From Saprospiraceae bacterium (lineage in GTDB: Bacteria; Bacteroidota; Bacteroidia; Chitinophagales; Saprospiraceae): DNA of 32,761 nt. The number at the start of each line of letters is the position of its first letter. Position 1 is the stretch's first letter. Of this stretch, positions 24,776 to 32,736 are shown in pieces. The notes under the pieces were generated by a model. That model saw only the letters and a program-made list of their open reading frames with translations, made no database searches and was not told the origin of the DNA. The position numbers and the translations under genes are program-made. The stretch covers positions 153,679 through 186,439 of the forward strand of contig JABSSL010000018.1 of NCBI GenBank assembly GCA_013214355.1. The letters run 5' to 3'.

Positions 24776-25656
24776 ATAAGGCAACCGCAATGCTTAGGCA
24801 ATCGAAAATGGAAGCTTTGGCAACTGTTCGAGCCGACCAGAAAGCAGAGCGAGAAAGGTTAAATCAGATCAATGACACTAACTTATCCGGCACACTGGCA
24901 GGTAACAAGGCTGCAAGTGAAGAACACACTAAGTTCAGAAATACTTTTTCTTTCCTCCTTTCCTTCATTGCGGGCTATTCGATTTTGATTGCAATACTGA
25001 TAAGCGGTGCAATCGGTCTAATGAAAGGTAGAGCCGGATTTATGCCTAAGCCAGTCTTAACTGGTGCAGACTACAAAAACAGTCCCTTAGCCGAGATTTT
25101 GCTTACTCCGCTAGTTATCATTGAACGTTTGGCCCTTAACGGGGCAAGACGGATCAAAGACAAATTACCAGACCTTAGAGAACCGGAAAAGGAGTTTTCA
25201 TATAACGAATATGAGAGTAATATCATACCCCTAGATCAGTCTGAAAATGCCCGCCAAAATTTGCCCGCTAAAACCAGTAAAAGAAATAAAAGAACAGCTG
25301 CTTCCACTGATCCAAACAAAGATTATTTCTTTCGTGGCTATGGCAAAAAAGAAGATGCACACACGGATGCGCGCACGCACGAAAAGGAAGATGCACACAC
25401 GGAAAATTCGCGTGCTATAAAGGGGCATACGAAAGAAGTGCCCCCCAACTTGGAGCTAAGGCAATTAAAGCAGCGATTAAAGGACTACAAGAAGCGCTTA
25501 GGTACCTACAAGCAAAAAGCTAAGGTATTGGAAAAAAAAGGCGAACAAGTGCCAAGCAGAACTATAAATGCGATCCATAACAATCAAGCTTGGATCAATG
25601 CTTATGAGATTGCTTTGAATGATAAGATACTTGACTTAAAACGCAAAAAAGGATAG
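24697..25656 (+). CDS. Membrane/coiled-coil protein, 3' part of a frameshifted gene
   Basis: The frame is open from well before its first candidate start, a TTG at 24697, which is unlikely to be a real start. Its first residues read on naturally from the preceding frame after a one-base shift near 24660. It has a coiled region (RQKKAMNKATAMLRQSKMEAL), one transmembrane segment (FLLSFIAGYSILIAILISGAIGL, about residues 86-108), a disordered basic linker with a duplicated KEDAHT unit, and a C-terminal helical domain (LRQLKQRLKDYKKRLGTYKQ). It ends 3 bases before the next gene. Function unknown. Confidence 0.5.
   Translation: MQKTGVELQTYINRQNGNIARQKKAMNKATAMLRQSKMEALATVRADQKAERERLNQINDTNLSGTLAGNKAASEEHTKFRNTFSFLLSFIAGYSILIAILISGAIGLMKGRAGFMPKPVLTGADYKNSPLAEILLTPLVIIERLALNGARRIKDKLPDLREPEKEFSYNEYESNIIPLDQSENARQNLPAKTSKRNKRTAASTDPNKDYFFRGYGKKEDAHTDARTHEKEDAHTENSRAIKGHTKEVPPNLELRQLKQRLKDYKKRLGTYKQKAKVLEKKGEQVPSRTINAIHNNQAWINAYEIALNDKILDLKRKKG
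25351..25403 (+). repeat. Direct repeat encoding KEDAHT units
   Basis: GAAGATGCACACACGGA occurs at 25351-25367 and again at 25387-25403, with an alternating purine-pyrimidine run (ATGCGCGCACGCAC) between. It lies in the linker of the frameshifted membrane gene and encodes KEDAHTDARTHEKEDAHTE. Confidence 0.6.
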
Positions 25657-25659
25657 GGC

Positions 25660-27450
25660 ATGGAAAAAGCAGAAAGAAGCGAAAGACAAATTGAAGAAAA
25701 GCGAATGGAATGGTCTGAAACTATCAGTAAGCGTTTTACTGAAATCTGGGAAAGTCTAAAAGAACCTGTAGAGAATATTCAAGCATCCCTGGAACATATG
25801 CAAGATGTAATGAATAGACTTGCACCCATAATAAAAAGGGCAGCTATTCAATTACAGGAAAGAATTGATGAAGCCGAACTTGAATACAATGAAGTGGCTG
25901 AATTCTATAAGGACTGGAAAGGAAAAAAGCCCCCAAGATTCAAACGTTACTTGGACTGGTTCTTTGAAGTCAAGCTAACTGATGAAAATAGAGGTGATTC
26001 CTTAGCATTTGCTATTGATATTAAGGAAGAAGATTTGGAACATGCAGGACTTTGGCTGCTGAATAAGATAGAATTTGAAATTGTCAAAACCAAGCTTCAA
26101 AAGTTAGGACTTTTAGATGAGCAGATTAAAAGTTTGGAAGTAGTAGTTAATTCCGCAAAAGAGCATCCGACGCAGGTGGCGAGCCCAGAAAAGGCAAGGG
26201 AATATGTAGGAGTACTTACTAGCCAAATAGATCGCTACTTTCCTAGCGTTCAGTCCATCGTTTTGGAAAATATCAAGAGGTATTACAAAATGCTCCCTGG
26301 AGATCAGGCTGCACTCACGTCTTCTATATGGATAAGGGATGCCATAGATGAATACATAACTAGGCTCTGGCAACTAGCTAAGGAAATGGAAGAAAGAAAA
26401 GCAATAGCTTGGAAGCTGAACCAGGAAATAGAAATAAAATGGCCCTCGGCTAATTTATTTGCTGATAGGCTAAGCTTTGAACAAGTTCACTTCCCAAAGC
26501 TAGAAGTATTATTTAAGGATTGGCAAAGGAAAAGGAAAGATGCTTTTTCAGAAGAACAATTTCAGACCGAATTGAAGGTAAAGTTAGAAGAACTGGAGGC
26601 TGAAATAAAAGCAAAATTTGAGCTGTGGAAGCCTGATCAAGCAAAACAATTTCGTGGGGCTATTGGATTACCCAAAGACTGGGAAAAAGAGCAACAACAG
26701 GAAAGGAGAGACTACCTTTATGCTTTGTTGACCAACAAGCTGGCCATTGATTTTCTTTCTTCTCAATTTCCCGTTTCATCCGATAGCCAAGAGCAAATGG
26801 ATCCGTTTATCGTTGAAATAGTAGATAGAGAGTTTGCGAAAGTCGTAAAAAACTGGCCCAGTGCTAAGGAAAAAGCTGAAGGGCTAAAGACACAAATGGC
26901 TAAAGACCTAGGAAACTTCATGAAAGATAGTAATAAGTTTGGTCAAAAGGACACGCTGGAAGAGCTAGAAAAAGGTTTAGCTTATACCAAGAAGCAGATA
27001 AAGGAATTTACATACGACAGGCCAGAAGGGGAATTCTATTCTACTAAGTTGGCAGAGTACGAAGCCATGTTTGCTTTTTACCAACATATGAAGACTGTTG
27101 TCTTTGCTAATGAACCGAAACCTGCCCCCCGGGTTTTGGGTTCTGAACTAGTGGAAGTAGTAAGGAAGGCCCTGGAAGCTAAGAAACTGTTAACCCCAGC
27201 CGGGCAGTTTGCCGGCAAAGGAAAGGTTCAATGGAAAGTAAGGGCTTTGTATGATGCTTTGAACGATAGAACGCGAAATTACATTCCAGACATAATCCAT
27301 AAAGAAAATGCCTTTTCGGATTTCTTTCATATACATTTTGGTTTTTACGTTTCTGGTACTTCCCTAAGGACTTCTCCTAACAAGTACGAAAATATTGAAA
27401 AGGAAAAGAAGCTAAAACTGGATTTTCTAGCCATTATTCCGGAAAAATAA
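25660..27450 (+). CDS. Long helical protein of the mobile element, unknown function
   Basis: A 596-residue, highly charged, almost wholly helical protein with no signal peptide. Coiled-coil-like stretches cover roughly residues 1-90 (EKAERSERQIEEKRMEW) and 285-345 (KVKLEELEAEIKAKFELW). The last 100 residues differ: a compact domain with GKVQWKVRALYDAL, FFHIHFGFYVSG and a basic tail LKLDFLAIIP. I do not recognise the family. It starts 4 bases after the preceding frame's stop and probably belongs to the same operon. Structural, mobilisation or stability roles are all open; no relaxase HUH motif is visible. Confidence 0.6.
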   Translation: MEKAERSERQIEEKRMEWSETISKRFTEIWESLKEPVENIQASLEHMQDVMNRLAPIIKRAAIQLQERIDEAELEYNEVAEFYKDWKGKKPPRFKRYLDWFFEVKLTDENRGDSLAFAIDIKEEDLEHAGLWLLNKIEFEIVKTKLQKLGLLDEQIKSLEVVVNSAKEHPTQVASPEKAREYVGVLTSQIDRYFPSVQSIVLENIKRYYKMLPGDQAALTSSIWIRDAIDEYITRLWQLAKEMEERKAIAWKLNQEIEIKWPSANLFADRLSFEQVHFPKLEVLFKDWQRKRKDAFSEEQFQTELKVKLEELEAEIKAKFELWKPDQAKQFRGAIGLPKDWEKEQQQERRDYLYALLTNKLAIDFLSSQFPVSSDSQEQMDPFIVEIVDREFAKVVKNWPSAKEKAEGLKTQMAKDLGNFMKDSNKFGQKDTLEELEKGLAYTKKQIKEFTYDRPEGEFYSTKLAEYEAMFAFYQHMKTVVFANEPKPAPRVLGSELVEVVRKALEAKKLLTPAGQFAGKGKVQWKVRALYDALNDRTRNYIPDIIHKENAFSDFFHIHFGFYVSGTSLRTSPNKYENIEKEKKLKLDFLAIIPEK

Positions 27451-27452
27451 AG

Positions 27453-27490
27453 TTGCAAACTTGCATTTGCAGGCTTCGCAACCTTTGCAA
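27453..27490 (+). promoter_or_regulatory. TTGCA repeat cluster before the excisionase-like gene
   Basis: TTGCA occurs four times in 37 bases (27453, 27461, 27467, 27485), with TTGCAAA and TTTGCAA forming the outer inverted pair (27453-27459 and 27484-27490). It lies 45 bases before the HTH gene's ATG, a natural place for an autoregulatory operator. Confidence 0.45.
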
Positions 27491-27534
27491 GGTAGAATCC
27501 CCACACCTTTGAGTCAACAAGAAAAACTAGAATT

Positions 27535-27828
27535 ATGGCTCAAGAAATTGTTTTGGTTTCTATTCCAAGAGATGAACTACAAACGCTGATAATTGACAGC
27601 GTAAAAGCTTGTCTGAAATTTCATTTACCGAAAACGGAAGGGGAAACCCTACCAGAATTGCTTACCAGGCAACAGGTAGCAAAATACCTTTCTATTTCCC
27701 TGAAAACAGTAGATAACATTGTGAAAGACGGATACTTAAAGAAGTATCCTATAGCTGGCAGTATTAGGTTCAAAAGAGAAGAAGTACGGGCAGTAACTGA
27801 TAAATGGGAACCATACCAGCGCAATTAA
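27535..27828 (+). CDS. Excisionase-like helix-turn-helix protein
   Basis: A 97-residue protein. The C-terminal half is an HTH_17/MerR-like excisionase domain: LLTRQQVAKYLSISLKTVDN, then VKDGYLKKYPIAGSIRFKREEVRAV, where a recognition helix precedes a wing. The N-terminal 40 residues (IVLVSIPRDELQTLIIDSV) look like a dimerisation helix. Such proteins bend DNA at att sites to favour excision, or regulate the replication genes after them. The TTGCA cluster just upstream is its likely target. It lies before the DUF3987 gene. Confidence 0.8.
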   Translation: MAQEIVLVSIPRDELQTLIIDSVKACLKFHLPKTEGETLPELLTRQQVAKYLSISLKTVDNIVKDGYLKKYPIAGSIRFKREEVRAVTDKWEPYQRN

Positions 27829-27837
27829 TCGATAAAA

Positions 27838-27865
27838 AAGGGCCGCCTCAAGATGGCAAGCCCTT
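27838..27865 (+). terminator. Hairpin between the HTH and DUF3987 genes
   Basis: AAGGGC (27838-27843) pairs with GCCCTT (27860-27865), with a smaller GCC/GGC pair inside; A-rich sequence and then TAATAACC follow before the next ATG. It could be an attenuator or partial terminator between the two genes. Confidence 0.4.
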
Positions 27866-27880
27866 AAAAATATAATAACC

Positions 27881-29320
27881 ATGTACAAAGATACTACCAT
27901 TCCAAATAATATGCCACAGGGCGATATAACAATAGACGAACTAGAAGAGGATATTTCTGGTAGAAATGGAGGAAAGCCCCTTAAGGCTGTAAAGCCTCTC
28001 CACAGAAAGAAAAATTCCTTCCCAATTGAAGTACTTCCGTTAAAGGCCCAGGAATACGTAAAAGGGGCTCATAAAACCCTGGGGACACCTAAAGACTTTT
28101 TTGCTGCATCAATGTTATTTACTGCTGCTTCGGCTGCTGGCAATACCTGCAAGCTGGAAGTCAAAACAGGGGTGGAACAGAAAGCTGTTTTCTACATGGT
28201 ATTAATCGGACTTCCAAACAGTAACAAGTCAGGTGCATTAAAAATTGCAATTAAGCCACTACTAAACGAGGATACCAGTAACTACAAGAAATACAAAAGC
28301 CAAAAGGCTGAATATGATGCAATAAAAGGGCTTAGTAAGAAAGAACGGCAAGCACAAGGTATTACAGAACTTACACCACCACCAATTTTTCATCGGGCTG
28401 TTATTCAAGATGCTACGCCTGAAGCTGTGGCAAGTGCATTACAAGACAGTCCCAGGGGGATAACCCTTTACAGGGATGAATTGACAGGCTTCATAAAAGA
28501 CTTCAACCGATATAACCAGGGAGGTGAGCAGGAATTTTGGCTAAGTAACTGGTCAGGAATTACCCTTTCAATTGATAGGAAAACCAGTGAACCTATAAGG
28601 ATTAAGAACCCATTTATTCCTATGATAGGTACCATGCAGCCTGGGGTATTGGAAGAACTGGCAAAAGGGGCGAGGGTAGCTAATGGATTTATTGATAGGT
28701 ATCTTCCTGTTTGGCCGGATGGACTGAAGAAACCAGAATGGGCACTAGGTGAAATAAACTTTGCTTTAGTAGAAGCATATGAAACAGCTATTGATAGGTT
28801 GTTGGGCTTAACATTTGACGAAGAAAACAAGGCCAATAAATTGACCCTTGCCACGGAAGGCAGGAAACAGCTATTTCAGTTTTTCAATGAAGATAACAAA
28901 CCACTTTGCGACGAAGCAGAAAATGAATTTTTAGCTGGTATCTATGGCAAATTTGACTTCCATACTTCAAGGCTGGTAATTGCCCTTCATTTGCTTCATT
29001 GGGCATACACCGAAGAAGAAGAACTTACCCATCAGATAGACGCTAAAATAGTTGCCCAGGCTATTAAAGTGGCCAAATACTTCCGAACCCAAGCCCTTAA
29101 AGTATACAATGCTATACACCAGGCCAGCCCAGTGGAAAAACTTCCCGCCAATTACCGAAAACTTTATGAATTGCTACCTGAAGTATTTAAAAAGGGAGAA
29201 GGAGAAGCTATTGCTGAAGGGCAGGGGATAAAAAAGCGGACCTTCAGGGACTTCCTATCCAAGAACAAAGGAATTTTGTTTGAACAGCCCAAATATGGGG
29301 AATATTCGAAAATATTATAA
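27881..29320 (+). CDS. DUF3987-type replication ATPase
   Basis: A 479-residue protein. DFFAASMLFTAASAAGNTCKL (the family's opening, residues 72-92, given here in part) is followed by VLIGLPNSNKSGAL, a Walker-A-like loop at residues 108-120 with Lys116 and Ser117, then TPEAVASALQDSPRGITLYRDELTGFI, the usual Walker-B/switch area. These DUF3987 proteins sit with toprim/primase proteins on Bacteroidota mobile elements and act as helicase-like replication initiators (family knowledge). In the Walker loop, Asn115 stands where Gly is usual before the lysine. The C-terminal third looks like a winged or helical DNA-binding region (IKKRTFRDFLSKNKG). It is followed by a repeat-rich block. Confidence 0.8.
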   Translation: MYKDTTIPNNMPQGDITIDELEEDISGRNGGKPLKAVKPLHRKKNSFPIEVLPLKAQEYVKGAHKTLGTPKDFFAASMLFTAASAAGNTCKLEVKTGVEQKAVFYMVLIGLPNSNKSGALKIAIKPLLNEDTSNYKKYKSQKAEYDAIKGLSKKERQAQGITELTPPPIFHRAVIQDATPEAVASALQDSPRGITLYRDELTGFIKDFNRYNQGGEQEFWLSNWSGITLSIDRKTSEPIRIKNPFIPMIGTMQPGVLEELAKGARVANGFIDRYLPVWPDGLKKPEWALGEINFALVEAYETAIDRLLGLTFDEENKANKLTLATEGRKQLFQFFNEDNKPLCDEAENEFLAGIYGKFDFHTSRLVIALHLLHWAYTEEEELTHQIDAKIVAQAIKVAKYFRTQALKVYNAIHQASPVEKLPANYRKLYELLPEVFKKGEGEAIAEGQGIKKRTFRDFLSKNKGILFEQPKYGEYSKIL

Positions 29321-29325
29321 CTGCC

Positions 29326-29521
29326 TGCCTAGTCGGCCTTTATTGCCTACTTGTAAAGAAACTCCTTTAAATACTGGGGATTAACCAGGCAAGGAGTAGG
29401 CAGTTAATTGGGCAAGTAGGCAAAAAGTTGACAACCTCCTTTTGCCTACTTTGCTCACCTGAAACCCCTATAGACACTGGATTTATGCTGAACTAGGCAA
29501 AGAAGGTAAAGAAGGTAGGCA
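29326..29521. repeat. Iteron-like repeats, candidate replication origin
   Basis: A 220-base gap (29321-29540) between the DUF3987 and primase-like genes holds seven copies of a heptamer, read as TGCCTAC or GTAGGCA. Exact copies are at 29344 and 29443 (plus sense) and 29396, 29416 and 29515 (minus sense); one-mismatch copies are at 29326 and 29493. AAGTAGGCAAAA (29414-29425) and TTTTGCCTACTT (29440-29451) form a 12-base perfect inverted repeat with a 14-base loop. Repeat density and position between replication genes suggest an origin or binding site for the initiator. Confidence 0.6.
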
Positions 29522-29540
29522 GGGCTATAAATAAAAAAGC

Positions 29541-30761
29541 ATGGGACATAGATTTATTTTAGAACCATACAAGGGACAACGAACAAGGTACACGTGCCCG
29601 GGATGCAATAAGGCCAGGGAATTTACCAGGTATATTGATACGGAGCAAGGGGGGGAGCACTTGGCTGAACACGTTGGGAAATGTAACCGGGAAAGCAAAT
29701 GTTCCTACCACTATACACCCAACCAGTACTTCAGGGACAATCCAGTAGCAGGAACCCGGTCCTTAGCAGACTGGAAGCATTCAGAAGCATACAAAACCAC
29801 CTACCATCCTCCAAAGGATGAACCAATTCAATATTTGCCCTGGGAAGTGCTGCATAAGACGTTAACAGCCTACCAGGATAATAATTTTGTTAGGTTCCTC
29901 ACTTTGCTGTTTGGAAAAGAAAAAGCCCTTCATTTGGCTTTAAAATACAAGTTGGGCACTTCTAAAAAATACCAGAATGACGGAGGGAAGGCTGTTGTAT
30001 TCTGGCAGATAGACAAAACTGGGAAAATCCATCAGGCCAAAGTAATGGCATACCACCCCAAGACAGGAAAGCGGCTTAAGGAGGAAGGAAAGCATTTTGT
30101 TTGTTTTATGGGTAAAACCATACTGAAGAACAAAGAAGCAAATTTGCAGCAATGTTTATTTGGGGAACATCTGCTTCCTGAAAACCCTTCATTGCCTGTT
30201 GCCCTGGTAGAAAGTGAAAAAACAGCTGTGGTTATGGCTGGCTTCCTTCCTAATGTTGTTTGGCTGGCCACTGGGGGAAAGAATGGGGCACGATGGACAG
30301 ATAGAACAGTTTACAAGGCCCTAAAAGGAAGAAAAGTGGTTATTTACCCAGATCTGGGGGCATTCGATGAATGGAGCGAAAAGGCCAAAATATTGGGGAC
30401 AGCATGCAGTTACCAGGTAAGTAAATTATTGGAACAAAAAGCCCAGGGGAATGATTGGCAGGAAGGTTATGATATTGCCGACTACTTTATAAAGCCCCAG
30501 ACTGAACAAGGACAGGAAGAAGGGCTTCCACGAGGTTGGAGCTACGAAAGCTTTTCCAATAATCACAGAGTTCTTTTGGACGCTGATGGCATACCAGCTA
30601 CTTGGAGTCTCTGCCCAAAGAATACGCTGGAACGGGAAGCTATTGCAAAGGAAGAGGCAAGGACTGGCATCCAGGTGAATCCATCAGTTGGAGATCTGAT
30701 AGAACGTTTTGGGCTAGTTGTTGAAAGTATTGAATACTGGGAACCGAAAGAAGCATCATAA
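29541..30761 (+). CDS. Zinc-finger/toprim primase-like protein (DUF6371-type)
   Basis: A 406-residue protein. Residues 19-57 hold a zinc-ribbon-like set, Cys19, Cys22, Cys48, Cys54 and His57 (CPGC, C..ESKCSYH), as in CHC2-type primase fingers. Residues 210-270 are toprim-like: VALVESEKTAVV supplies the conserved acid, WLATGGKNG the next strand, and KVVIYPDLGAFDEW the acidic motif, with one acid replaced by Leu-Gly relative to D-x-D. Such proteins accompany DUF3987 on Bacteroidota elements and are thought to prime replication or work as an accessory. Its ATG follows the iteron-like block. Substitution in the acidic motif makes its catalytic state uncertain. Confidence 0.75.
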   Translation: MGHRFILEPYKGQRTRYTCPGCNKAREFTRYIDTEQGGEHLAEHVGKCNRESKCSYHYTPNQYFRDNPVAGTRSLADWKHSEAYKTTYHPPKDEPIQYLPWEVLHKTLTAYQDNNFVRFLTLLFGKEKALHLALKYKLGTSKKYQNDGGKAVVFWQIDKTGKIHQAKVMAYHPKTGKRLKEEGKHFVCFMGKTILKNKEANLQQCLFGEHLLPENPSLPVALVESEKTAVVMAGFLPNVVWLATGGKNGARWTDRTVYKALKGRKVVIYPDLGAFDEWSEKAKILGTACSYQVSKLLEQKAQGNDWQEGYDIADYFIKPQTEQGQEEGLPRGWSYESFSNNHRVLLDADGIPATWSLCPKNTLEREAIAKEEARTGIQVNPSVGDLIERFGLVVESIEYWEPKEAS

Positions 30762-30774
30762 AGATTCTAATACA

Positions 30775-31473
30775 ATGAAAAAAGACAAAGAATTAGTTGC
30801 TAAGATTAAACCATTTCAGGAAGTCATGGCAATGAAGGCCATTGATATTCTAAAATATTTTCGGGAGCACCACGAGGCTATGTATGAAGAGTATTCTGTT
30901 GAAGAAATGAATGCTATTCAATGTCGAATGATAGATTTCATGTACGATGAAAAGCAACCATTGAAGCAGATACCTGAAGCAAACAAAGCCAATAGAAGAT
31001 CAGTATGGATTGCAAATCATACTTCTATAATACATGCCATCCATACCTATATTAAGAGTCACGGGGCCATTCCTCCAGTGTCCCAAATCTCCAAAGAAAC
31101 AAAGCTATCCAGGGTCACAGTAACAAAGCATTTAAAGTATTTTGAAAAAGATGAATTTTTGAACTTCCATCGACAGAAGTGGAAGCTAGCAACCGAAAAC
31201 TTAATGAAACAACTTTATGCTTCGGCATTTAAAGAATATGATGCTTCAGTCAGGTTGAAGGCAGCAAATCTATACTTGAAGTACGCTGATAAGATTCTTT
31301 ATCCTGCTTCGAATAGAAATGAAAATGAAGGATCCCAAACGAATAACTTCATTCAAATAAATAATACCTATGTCACTCAGGAAACAATAAAAGCCTTGCC
31401 TGAAGATAAACGTCAAACTATTGAAACCCTAATTATGGAAGCCAATGAGCCTCCAAAGAAAGTTCTACGCTAG
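30775..31473 (+). CDS. HTH-domain protein of the element
   Basis: A 232-residue cytoplasmic protein. Residues 100-135 hold a winged-HTH-like pattern (ISKETKLSRVTVTKHLKYFEKD), in which TVTKHLKYF is the recognition helix. The C-terminal part is helical (RLKAANLYLKYADKIL) and ends in NTYVTQETIKALP, a pattern that also occurs in phage terminase small subunits; that link is weak. The start at 30775 is preferred because the frame at 30718 overlaps the upstream gene by 44 bases. It may regulate the element or help packaging or replication. The insertion sequence begins 64 bases after its stop. Confidence 0.6.
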   Translation: MKKDKELVAKIKPFQEVMAMKAIDILKYFREHHEAMYEEYSVEEMNAIQCRMIDFMYDEKQPLKQIPEANKANRRSVWIANHTSIIHAIHTYIKSHGAIPPVSQISKETKLSRVTVTKHLKYFEKDEFLNFHRQKWKLATENLMKQLYASAFKEYDASVRLKAANLYLKYADKILYPASNRNENEGSQTNNFIQINNTYVTQETIKALPEDKRQTIETLIMEANEPPKKVLR

Positions 31474-31537
31474 GGTTTACGTAAGTTTACAGTTTGGGTT
31501 TGCAGCAAAGTGACTAAGGCAGCGGGGATTGACAGGG

Positions 31538-31562
31538 TGTCCTCTTCCCCTAAGCCGCAACC
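31538..31562 (-). repeat. Inverted repeat of the IS, downstream of orfB
   Basis: Begins TGTCCTCTTCCC and ends CGCAACC at position 25. The TAG stop of orfB (31550-31552) lies inside it. Confidence 0.85.
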
Positions 31563-32389
31563 GGTTTAAAGTAGAGTTTATAGTTAATTTGCTCTAATTC
31601 GTCCGGTGTCAGATAGTCGATAGAACTATGCGGCCGGATGGTATTGTAAACTACACTCCATTCCTGTATTTTTTCATTGAGTCTTGGAATGCTTTGGAAC
31701 CATTCCAGATTCAGGCATTCTGTTCTAAGTGTTCCGTTTAGTCGTTCGATCAGTCCATTCTGGCTAGGTTTTCCAGGTTGAATAAACTTTAATTCAATCT
31801 GATGGTCCTCAGTCCAACTTTCTAAACGGGCAGAGATAAATTCTGGACCATTATCACATCGGATATAGGCAGGTGCACCTCTACATTCTACTACTTTATC
31901 GAGTACTTCAACTAAGGTTTTTGCCGAAATATTGGAATAAGCCTCGGTCCATAGCGCTTTTCGAGAATACTCATCCATAATATTAATGATGCGAACTTTC
32001 TCTTGCCCAGGACCGACTACCCAATCTGAAACAAAATCCATGGCCCAGCCTTCATTGATCCTACCAGGAGCCAATAAATCCTGATATACTCTTCTGATTT
32101 TTGGTCGTTTAGGAGGTAGCCGAAGATTAAGTCCTTCTGCCTTCCAAATACGATAGACTCGTTTATGGTTCCAGGGATGGCCCTGTTTTCTCAAATAATG
32201 AAATACCATCCAAAAGCCCCACGCAACAAATCGCTTAGCTATCTGATGTAGCAGGTCCGCTATATGTTGGTCTAGCTCCTCCGGACGATGCCCCTGTTTT
32301 CTTCGATAGTATGTCTGTCGCCTGAAGCCCAAAACGACACAACACAATCGAACACTAATAGATTTGTTCGATTTAATCCGATCAATCAT
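31550..32389 (-). CDS. IS3-family transposase OrfB (DDE)
   Basis: A 279-residue transposase catalytic subunit. HTH_21-type N-terminal part (KRVYRIWKAEGLNLRLPPKR) precedes an rve integrase-like catalytic core: first Asp in WAMDFVSD, second Asp in IRCDNGPEF, Glu in QPGKPSQNGLIERLNG, with the typical C-terminal NTIRPHSSIDYLTPDE. All three acids are present, so it appears intact. The ATG overlaps the TGA of orfA (ATGA), so it is made by coupling or by a frameshift from orfA. The spacing resembles the IS407/IS51 group (moderate confidence). Confidence 0.9.
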   Translation of the reverse strand: MIDRIKSNKSISVRLCCVVLGFRRQTYYRRKQGHRPEELDQHIADLLHQIAKRFVAWGFWMVFHYLRKQGHPWNHKRVYRIWKAEGLNLRLPPKRPKIRRVYQDLLAPGRINEGWAMDFVSDWVVGPGQEKVRIINIMDEYSRKALWTEAYSNISAKTLVEVLDKVVECRGAPAYIRCDNGPEFISARLESWTEDHQIELKFIQPGKPSQNGLIERLNGTLRTECLNLEWFQSIPRLNEKIQEWSVVYNTIRPHSSIDYLTPDELEQINYKLYFKPVAA

Positions 32390-32682
32390 TTCTTCTTGAC
32401 GTCTTGGGCCTGATACTTTTTTAACATCTCGTATCCTTCGGACAAGATTTCGTGATTCAGACTTAATTCAGCGTACATTTTCTTCAAGCGCTTATTCTCC
32501 TCCTCCAGCTGTTTGAGCCGGCGCTTATCTTCATTCTGCTCAATGGCTAAGTCTTTTTTCCACTTATAGAAAGTGGCTGGACTGATTTGGTGTTCTCGGC
32601 AAATGGCTTCAACGCTCTGACCTGCATCTGCTTTGGCTAAAATAGCCATGCGTTGTGATTCAGTGAATTTGCTTTTTCGCAT
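32386..32682 (-). CDS. IS3-family transposase OrfA
   Basis: A 98-residue DNA-binding subunit. RKSKFTESQRMAILAKADAG followed by EAICREHQISPATFYKWKKD is the HTH_Tnp_1 signature, and the C-terminal half (KRRLKQLEEENKRLKKMY) is a leucine-zipper-like coiled coil for dimerisation. Start at ATG 32682; a GTG at 32685 adds one residue. It overlaps orfB by four bases. Confidence 0.9.
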   Translation of the reverse strand: MRKSKFTESQRMAILAKADAGQSVEAICREHQISPATFYKWKKDLAIEQNEDKRRLKQLEEENKRLKKMYAELSLNHEILSEGYEMLKKYQAQDVKKK

Positions 32683-32736
32683 CACATTCTTTTTTGAAAG
32701 TTAGTTAATTTTGATCTAACTCTCTACCTAAAATGT

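Noticed and set aside
31475-31537. Right end of the element just before the IS
   Set aside because: Only a TTACGTAA palindrome is visible and no tRNA sequence; the end must lie further right.
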